Of a DNA stretch of 5,670 nucleotides, positions 1 to 4,460 are shown piece by piece (position 1 is the stretch's first letter; each line of letters opens with the position of its first letter). The DNA is from Anaerolineae bacterium. GTDB lineage: Bacteria > Chloroflexota > Anaerolineae > B4-G1. The position numbers and the translations under genes were made by a program. The DNA lies in NCBI GenBank assembly GCA_030612185.1, contig JAUWOI010000317.1, positions 1-5,670 on the forward strand. The letters are read 5' to 3'. The notes beneath the pieces are model-generated. The model made no database searches, was not told the origin of the DNA, and was given only the letters and a program-made list of their open reading frames with translations.

Positions 1-1404
1 GAAGACGTCCCGGCCCGTTTCCGTGCCTACAACTGGCACGTGCAGGAAGTGGACGGGTACGCCATGGACGGGATTGAGGCGGCCGTCCGCGCTGCGCAGC
101 AGGAGACACAACGTCCCTCACTCATCGTCTGTCACACCCACATCGCCTATGGCAGCCCCAACAAGCAGGATACGGCCAGCGCCCACGGCGCGCCGCTGGG
201 GGAGGAGGAGATGCGGCTGACAAAAGAGGCGCTGGGCTGGCCAGCCGAGGCGCGCTTTCTGATCTCCGAGGCGGCGCTGGCGGTGTTCCGGCAGGCAGTC
301 GAGCACGGGCGGCAGGCAGAGGCCCAATGGTGTGAAACCTTCGAGTCTTACCGGACGATGTACCCCAAAGAGGCAGCACTTCTGGACACGCTGTGGGCGG
401 GGAGGTTGCCCGACGGATGGGAGAAGGCGCTGCCCACCTTTGCCCCCGCTGACGGGCCGCTGGCCACGCGCAAAGCATCAGGCGCGGTGCTGAACGCGCT
501 CGCTCAGGCACTGCCCACGCTCATCGGCGGTTCGGCCGACCTGGCCCCCTCCAACGTCACGCTGCTCAAGGGCTCTGCTGACTTCCAGTGTGATAGCCCC
601 GCTGGACGCAACCTCCGTTTCGGCGTGCGCGAGCACGCGATGGGTTCCATTCTCAATGGAATGGCCTTGCACGGCGGTCTGCTTCCCTACGGCGGAACCT
701 TCCTGGTCTTCTCCGACTACATGCGCCCACCGGTGCGGTTGGCGGCGATGATGGGCCTGCCGGTCGTCTACGTCTGGACGCACGATAGCGTCTGGATCGG
801 CGAGGACGGTCCCACCCACCAGCCGGTCGAGCAGTTGGCGGCGTTGCGGACCATCCCCAACCTGGTCCTCATCCGCCCGGCCGACGGCAACGAGACAGCC
901 GCTGCCTGGCACGTGGCGTTGGAGCGACGGGACGGCCCCACCGCGTTGGCCCTCACCCGCCAGAAGTTGCCTGTGCTGTTCGAGACCACCCATAACCCGA
1001 CCGAGAAGGTCACTCGCGGGGCCTACGTCCTGGCCGACAGTTCTGGCATTCCTAGCGTGCTGCTCATCGCCAGCGGTTCCGAGGTACACCTGGCGTTGGA
1101 GGCGCGAGACTTGCTGGCACAAAAGGGGATAGCGGTGCGGGTGGTGAGCATGCCCAGTTGGGAACTCTTCGACGCGCAGCCCGCCTCGTACCGGGAAGCG
1201 GTGTTGCCGCCACAGGTGACGGCGCGGCTGGCAATCGAGGCCGGTGTGACGCAGGGGTGGGCCAAGTACGTCGGCCTGACTGGCGACGTGATGGGCTTGG
1301 ATCGTTTCGGGGCCTCGGCCCCCTACAAGGTGTTGATGGAGAAGTTCGGCTTCACCGCCGAGGCGGTAGTGGAGCGTGTGCTAAGACTGTTGGGCAGGGT
1401 GTAG
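1..1404 (+). CDS. tkt: Transketolase, C-terminal two thirds (5' end outside window)
   Basis: This is a thiamine-diphosphate enzyme of the pentose phosphate and Calvin-type pathways. It moves two-carbon ketol units between sugar phosphates in the cytosol. The frame is open from base 1, with 467 residues visible. The family is usually about 660-670 residues, so roughly 200 N-terminal residues, including the GDG...N cofactor motif, lie upstream. Visible family blocks in order are CHTHIAYGSPNKQ with AHGAPLG (end of the PP domain), the acidic-helix start LIGGSADLAPSN, FGVREHAMGSI with the catalytic Glu codon at 631-633, FLVFSDYMRPPVRLA, THDSVWIGEDGPTHQPVEQ, RPADGNE, and in the C-terminal domain SGSEV and FGASAP. 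A GTG at 40 is internal and is not the real start. The TAG stop at 1402-1404 is one base before the fdhD ATG, which suggests co-transcription. The W in THDSVWIGEDG, where Gly is common, is a minor variation. The identification is secure. Confidence 0.95.
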   Translation, partial: EDVPARFRAYNWHVQEVDGYAMDGIEAAVRAAQQETQRPSLIVCHTHIAYGSPNKQDTASAHGAPLGEEEMRLTKEALGWPAEARFLISEAALAVFRQAVEHGRQAEAQWCETFESYRTMYPKEAALLDTLWAGRLPDGWEKALPTFAPADGPLATRKASGAVLNALAQALPTLIGGSADLAPSNVTLLKGSADFQCDSPAGRNLRFGVREHAMGSILNGMALHGGLLPYGGTFLVFSDYMRPPVRLAAMMGLPVVYVWTHDSVWIGEDGPTHQPVEQLAALRTIPNLVLIRPADGNETAAAWHVALERRDGPTALALTRQKLPVLFETTHNPTEKVTRGAYVLADSSGIPSVLLIASGSEVHLALEARDLLAQKGIAVRVVSMPSWELFDAQPASYREAVLPPQVTARLAIEAGVTQGWAKYVGLTGDVMGLDRFGASAPYKVLMEKFGFTAEAVVERVLRLLGRV

Positions 1405-1405
1405 A

Positions 1406-2215
1406 ATGACCGACGCAGGTTCGTACCCCATCACGTACACCGGCTATTACGACGCCGAGTGCCGGCCAGTGCGCGGTGTTGTGCCGGTGGAGAAGGTGAT
1501 TACCTTCTGCGTGAACGGCCAGCCGCTGGTCAGACTGATGTGCACGCCGGTCCAGTTGGAGGAATTAGCGCTAGGCTTCCTGTTCAACCAGGGGCTAATC
1601 GAAGCGCCGGATGAAGTGGCAGTGGTTGAGTTGCGCGACGGGGACCAGCGTTTGGACGTTCGGCTTCACCACGACCTTGAGACACCTCGACTGCGCATCT
1701 TCACATCTGGCTACTCCGGCGGCGCCACCTTTGAGGACGTGACCCACGTGCATCACCGGGTCGAATCGGACCTGCGTCTCACTCCGCAGCAGATGACTCG
1801 GTTGATGGAGGAGTTCTCACGCGCTACTGCGCTGCACCGCCGTGCAGGAGGGGTTCACGGAGCAGCGCTGGCTGATGGAGAGGGACTGCTGTGTATCACG
1901 GAGGACATCGGCCGCAACAATGCGCTTGACAAAATCGCTGGCTTCTGTATGCGGCAAGGCTGGCCCACGCGCAACTGTATCCTGCTTGTCACTGGACGGG
2001 TCAGTTCCGAGATATTGCACAAGGTGGCGCGGATGGGGGTGCCCATCGTCATCTCGCGCACCTCGCCGACCTCGCTTTCGGTTCAACTGGCACGGGCGTG
2101 GGGCATCACGCTGATCGGCTACACGCGGCGGCGCAGTTTCCGTGTCTACGCCAGCGCGGAGCGGGTCGTGGTCGCCTCCACCCCCGGCCCTTCCCCCAGA
2201 GTTGGGGGGGACTGA
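1406..2215 (+). CDS. fdhD: FdhD-family protein (formate dehydrogenase sulfurtransferase homologue) lacking the cysteine loop
   Basis: FdhD takes sulfur from the cysteine desulfurase IscS and passes it to the bis-MGD molybdenum cofactor of formate dehydrogenase. The 269-residue length is normal for the family. Visible family blocks are the N-terminal LEELALGFLFNQGLI (residues 51-65), GGVHGAAL (148-155), EDIGRNNALDK (166-176), TGRVSSEI (196-203), and VPIVISRTSPTSLSVQLA followed by GITLIGYTRRRSFRVY (212-248). In E. coli the sulfur-carrying CXXC lies in a loop TSSCGXCG, and many homologues have TSGCGGG. Here residues 100-106 read TSGYSGG, so no cysteine is present in the loop. The remaining cysteines (C19, C35, C46, C163, C181, C191) lie elsewhere. 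The last 13 or so residues, rich in Pro and Gly, come from a C/G-rich inverted element and are probably an extension. ATG 1406 follows the tkt stop directly. No formate dehydrogenase is visible in the window. Family membership is certain, but sulfurtransferase activity is doubtful. Confidence 0.92.
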   Translation: MTDAGSYPITYTGYYDAECRPVRGVVPVEKVITFCVNGQPLVRLMCTPVQLEELALGFLFNQGLIEAPDEVAVVELRDGDQRLDVRLHHDLETPRLRIFTSGYSGGATFEDVTHVHHRVESDLRLTPQQMTRLMEEFSRATALHRRAGGVHGAALADGEGLLCITEDIGRNNALDKIAGFCMRQGWPTRNCILLVTGRVSSEILHKVARMGVPIVISRTSPTSLSVQLARAWGITLIGYTRRRSFRVYASAERVVVASTPGPSPRVGGD

Positions 2216-2222
2216 GGGGGAG
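2181..2222. repeat. C/G-rich inverted element over the fdhD stop and the downstream RBS
   Basis: C-runs (2181-2185, 2193-2197) face G-runs (2204-2210, 2216-2220). The clearest stem pairs CCCCCA (2193-2198) with TGGGGG (2203-2208) around a GAGT loop. The element encodes the atypical C-terminus of FdhD, contains its TGA stop (2213-2215), and holds the GAGGGGGAG sequence that must serve as the transporter's ribosome binding site. Its general pattern (TTCCCCC, a short A-rich spacer, GGGGG, then GA-rich sequence) resembles the element inside the translocase gene at 4961-4997. It may therefore be an interspersed genomic repeat. That kinship is inference. Confidence 0.5.
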
Positions 2223-2227
2223 CGGAC

Positions 2228-3454
2228 GTGACGGGCTTTTCACGCCCGGCCAAACTGGTGCTGCTCAGTTGCCTTCTCATCAGCCCAGGGTTTGCGCCCT
2301 TCGTCGTGCTGTTCAATTTCTACCTCAAGCGGTTGGGATACGGCGAGGTCTTCATCGGCGACCTGGCCTCGGTGACGGCGCTGGCGACCATGTTGACGGC
2401 GCTGGCGCTGGGACTCCTGGGCGACCGCGTGTCACGGCGCTGGCTGTTCCGCATCGGCGTGGCGATGAGCGGGTTAGGGCTGGCAGCCCGCTCGCTGCTG
2501 ACCAGTCACGCCGGACTGCTGGTCTCCACCGTCGTCGCCGGCATCAGTTTCCCCCTCTGGCACGTGGCCTATACTCCTCTCCTGGCCGACTACAGCCGGG
2601 AAGAGAAGCGTACACATCTTTTCAGCGTCATTGCCGCCGCCTGGCTGGTAACCGGTACGCTGGGAAACGCCATGGCCGGGATGCTGCCGGGCTTCTACGC
2701 TACGCTAACGGGGGCGCAGCCGGAGGGTATACCGGCCTACCGCTTCGCGCTGCTGGCCGGCGCCGGTTGCCACGGCCTGGGGCTCCTGCCACTGCTGTTC
2801 CTCCCCCCGGAGAAGAAGCAGCAGCAGGGTGAGAGCATAGAACGGCCCCTCACTCCCTCGCGGGTCGTGAGTGGCCAAATCGCCGCCTTCACAGCAGTGG
2901 CCGTCCTGCTCGCATTCGGCGAGGGGATTATTCTGCCCTTTCTCAACCTCTTCTTCAAGGAACGGCTAGGAGCCGAGACCAGCACAATCGGCCTGATCTT
3001 CGCGGGCTCCAGGATGATCGCCTTCGCCGTCACGTTCCTGGTGCCAGCACTGACGCAGCGTTGGGGACAGGTGCGCACCGTGACCGGCTTGCAGTTTGCC
3101 TTCTTGCCTTTCCTGGCTGGCCTGGCCCTGTCTCCCTCCTTCGGGCTGGCGGTGTCTTTCTATTACGCCTGGAGTGCACTGTGGAATATGACTGTTCCCG
3201 CAACACGGGCCTTCCAGATGGCGCTCATCCCCGAGAACCAACGCGTGCGCGTGGCTAGTCTGGCCGGCCGGGGCTCGGGCGTGGCGCAGAGCCTGGCAGG
3301 GGCGGCGGCCGGCGCCCTGGCCGGCCGGTTGATCCTCCGTCTGGGCTACTCCACTGTCTACCTGCTAACTATCCCGTTCTTCTTCGTAGGGACGCTGGTG
3401 TATTACGCCATCTTCCGGCGGTATGAGCGAAGAGGGACAACGGCTGCACGTTAG
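2228..3454 (+). CDS. Major facilitator superfamily (MFS) transporter
   Basis: This is a secondary transporter of the inner membrane, 408 residues long, typical of the 12-TM MFS fold. About twelve hydrophobic segments are visible (roughly 10-33, 43-64, 73-91, 96-120, 132-155, 173-193, 218-241, 253-276, 285-303, 306-328, 347-370, 374-396). A charged central loop (about 194-216, EKKQQQGESIERP) lies between TM6 and TM7. The signature motif A between TM2 and TM3 is GLLGDRVSRRW (62-72). The N-terminus (FNFYLKRLGYGEVFIGDL, 29-46) resembles drug- and sugar-efflux MFS proteins, but the substrate cannot be read from the sequence. The start is GTG 2228, because GAGGGGGAG at 2214-2222 lies 5 bases before it and TM1 begins directly after. 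It sits 12 bases after fdhD, so it is probably co-transcribed with tkt and fdhD. No terminator is visible between its TAG and the lexA promoter. Confidence 0.9.
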   Translation: MTGFSRPAKLVLLSCLLISPGFAPFVVLFNFYLKRLGYGEVFIGDLASVTALATMLTALALGLLGDRVSRRWLFRIGVAMSGLGLAARSLLTSHAGLLVSTVVAGISFPLWHVAYTPLLADYSREEKRTHLFSVIAAAWLVTGTLGNAMAGMLPGFYATLTGAQPEGIPAYRFALLAGAGCHGLGLLPLLFLPPEKKQQQGESIERPLTPSRVVSGQIAAFTAVAVLLAFGEGIILPFLNLFFKERLGAETSTIGLIFAGSRMIAFAVTFLVPALTQRWGQVRTVTGLQFAFLPFLAGLALSPSFGLAVSFYYAWSALWNMTVPATRAFQMALIPENQRVRVASLAGRGSGVAQSLAGAAAGALAGRLILRLGYSTVYLLTIPFFFVGTLVYYAIFRRYERRGTTAAR

Positions 3455-3478
3455 ACCCGGATGCCGCGGCTCGCACCC

Positions 3479-3507
3479 TTGACATAGAACGTCTGTTCGT
3501 GTATAAT
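3479..3507 (+). promoter_or_regulatory. Consensus sigma-70-type promoter of lexA
   Basis: TTGACA at 3479-3484 and TATAAT at 3502-3507 are separated by exactly 17 bases. Both hexamers match the housekeeping consensus perfectly. Transcription would start near 3513-3515, about 45 bases before the lexA ATG. Such a strong promoter makes sense because its spacer holds a LexA operator that keeps it repressed in undamaged cells. Confidence 0.92.
3487..3498. promoter_or_regulatory. SOS box (LexA operator) in the lexA promoter
   Basis: GAAC-GTCT-GTTC is a perfect dyad of the GAAC-N4-GTTC type bound by the LexA (DinR) of Bacillus and related Gram-positive or Chloroflexi-type regulators. It lies between the -35 and -10 hexamers, where bound LexA would block RNA polymerase. 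The gene directly downstream encodes LexA with the matching HTH type, so this is an autoregulatory site. Confidence 0.92.
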
Positions 3508-3545
3508 ATAATCGCAACGGGCAGCCCAGCGGCCCAATCGAGAGC

Positions 3546-3552
3546 GAGGAGG
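3546..3552 (+). promoter_or_regulatory. Ribosome binding site of lexA
   Basis: GAGGAGG is a near-perfect anti-16S match. Two ATG codons follow in tandem, at 3556 and 3559. The spacing is 3 bases to the first and 6 bases to the second, which favours 3559 as the main start. The two products would differ by one Met. Confidence 0.75.
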
Positions 3553-3558
3553 CAGATG

Positions 3559-4212
3559 ATGGATGAGCGTCTTTCAGAAAGGCAGCAGAGGATATTGAAA
3601 TTCCTCAACGAGTACATTGAGGACAACAGCTACCCGCCCTCCATCCGCGAGATTGGCGCTGCGGCGGGGATCAGTTCCACCTCCGTCGTGAGTTACAACC
3701 TGCGGCGTCTGGAGAAGGCAGGTTATATCAGCCGGGACCGGGACGTGTCGCGCGGACTAAAATTGACCCACTCGGCCCGCGCCAAAATGATGCCGGGGGC
3801 CGTGGTTCGTCTGCCGCTACTGGGCCGTATCGTGGCTGGCGAGCCCCTCCCGGTGCCAGCCAGCGATTTTCCCCTGATGGGTGACGAGACGATCGAGTTG
3901 ACCCGTGACATTCTTGGAGACCCGGAGGGGTTATACGCCTTGCAGGTGGAGGGGAACTCGATGATAGATGCACTGGTGCACGATGGTGACATCGTCGTTA
4001 TGCGTCACCAGCAGCAAGTCGAGAATGGCGAGATGGTGGCGGTGTGGCTAAGGGATCGTGAGGAAGTGACGCTCAAACGTTTCTACCAGGAGGAGGGGGG
4101 ACGGGTGCGGCTCCAACCGGCCAACCCCACGATGAGACCGATCTATGTGGATGATCCCCGCCAGGTGGAGGTGCAGGGCAAGGTAGTAATGGTCATCCGG
4201 CAGTTACAATAG
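3559..4212 (+). CDS. lexA: LexA, SOS-response transcriptional repressor and autopeptidase
   Basis: LexA represses DNA-damage genes and cleaves itself when activated by RecA filaments. The protein is 217 residues (218 if ATG 3556 is used). The winged HTH spans about residues 1-70 and includes RQQRILKFL, YPPSIREIGAAAGISSTSVV and LRRLEKAGYI, followed by SRGLKL. The peptidase domain starts with LPLLGRIVAGEP, and the scissile bond is Ala93-Gly94. The catalytic Ser134 lies in VEGNSMIDALVHDGDIVVM, and the general-base Lys173 lies in EEVTLKRF. All parts needed for self-cleavage are present. The HTH resembles the B. subtilis type, in line with the GAAC-N4-GTTC operator in its own promoter. An in-frame GTG at 3499 lies inside the promoter and cannot be the start. 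The gene is monocistronic, with its own promoter and a terminator at 4300-4331. Confidence 0.96.
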   Translation: MDERLSERQQRILKFLNEYIEDNSYPPSIREIGAAAGISSTSVVSYNLRRLEKAGYISRDRDVSRGLKLTHSARAKMMPGAVVRLPLLGRIVAGEPLPVPASDFPLMGDETIELTRDILGDPEGLYALQVEGNSMIDALVHDGDIVVMRHQQQVENGEMVAVWLRDREEVTLKRFYQEEGGRVRLQPANPTMRPIYVDDPRQVEVQGKVVMVIRQLQ

Positions 4213-4226
4213 TCAGCAGTTAAGCC

Positions 4227-4282
4227 GCGCCGCCTGTCTACGGCGGCGCTGGGAAAGCCCGCACCGGCTCTTCAGGCCGGTG
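4227..4282 (+). other. Two strong hairpins in the lexA 3' region
   Basis: The first hairpin pairs GCGCCGCC (4227-4234) with GGCGGCGC (4242-4249) around a 7-base loop. The second pairs CACCGGC (4262-4268) with GCCGGTG (4276-4282), also around a 7-base loop. Neither is followed by a T-run, so they are not simple terminators. Between them, GCTGGG (4248-4253) could instead pair with CCCAGC (4301-4306) of the terminator stem. The stretch could be a structured 3' UTR, a small RNA released from the lexA transcript, or mRNA-protecting structure. It matches no RNA family I recognise. Confidence 0.5.
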
Positions 4283-4299
4283 TCGGAAGTAGAAGCATG

Positions 4300-4331
4300 G
4301 CCCAGCCTTACGGCTGGGCTTTCTCTTTGTT
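4300..4331 (+). terminator. Rho-independent terminator after lexA
   Basis: GCCCAGCC (4300-4307) and GGCTGGGC (4312-4319) form a perfect 8-bp stem with a TTAC loop. A T-rich tail (TTTCTCTTTGTT, 4320-4331) follows. It ends the lexA transcript and insulates the next unit. Confidence 0.88.
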
Positions 4332-4341
4332 AGCACCAAAA

Positions 4342-4364
4342 TATCCCAACTCCAATTTGGGATA
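4342..4364. promoter_or_regulatory. Inverted repeat upstream of the translocase promoter, possible operator
   Basis: TATCCCAA (4342-4349) and TTGGGATA (4357-4364) form a perfect 8-bp inverted repeat with a 7-base spacer. It ends 7 bases before the -35 hexamer. A third ATCCC half-site follows (4365-4369), so GGGAT-A-ATCCC is also palindromic. The position suits binding of a regulator other than LexA. A weak hairpin without function is also possible. Confidence 0.45.
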
Positions 4365-4371
4365 ATCCCGC

Positions 4372-4400
4372 TTGACGTAGCACGGATGTTCTGGTATGAT
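4372..4400 (+). promoter_or_regulatory. Promoter of the FtsK-like gene (extended -10)
   Basis: TTGACG at 4372-4377 and TATGAT at 4395-4400 are 17 bases apart, each with one mismatch to consensus. TGG directly before the -10 gives the TGN extended -10 motif. Transcription would start at about 4406-4408, leaving a leader of about 54 bases before the ATG at 4461. Confidence 0.8.
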
Positions 4401-4413
4401 ATGAGAGGCTGTA

Positions 4414-4425
4414 GAATGTTTGTTC
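4414..4425. promoter_or_regulatory. Probable SOS box controlling the FtsK-like gene
   Basis: GAAT-GTTT-GTTC has one mismatch in the dyad. Aligned with the lexA operator, TAGAAYGTYTGTTC is shared, so 12 of 14 positions are identical and both differences are C to T. It lies about 7-19 bases after the expected transcription start, a position where LexA could block initiation. GAAT...GTTC variants are accepted by LexA in Bacillus, for example at recA. The role is inferred from similarity and position. Confidence 0.7.
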
Positions 4426-4460
4426 TGCTATCTCTGTGTGCCAATTGAGGAGAAACGAGT

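Noticed and set aside
781..828. Trp in the THDSVWIGEDG block of transketolase as a functional oddity
   Set aside because: The position varies in the family and all catalytic and cofactor-contacting motifs around it are intact.
478..1122. A 214-codon - strand open frame opposite transketolase
   Set aside because: The + strand is clearly transketolase with conserved motifs. The reverse frame has no motif and arises from high GC at third positions.
2098..2832. A 244-codon + strand open frame across the fdhD end and the transporter start
   Set aside because: It overlaps two well-supported genes in another frame, has Arg/Gly/Pro-rich composition typical of GC-rich shadow frames, and shows no recognisable motif.
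3463..3470. GCCGCGGC palindrome after the transporter as a terminator
   Set aside because: It has only a self-complementary 8-mer with no loop and no T-run, so termination before lexA is not supported.
4224..4299. Possible tRNA or known riboswitch in the lexA 3' region
   Set aside because: There is no cloverleaf, T-loop consensus or recognised riboswitch core; only simple hairpins are visible.
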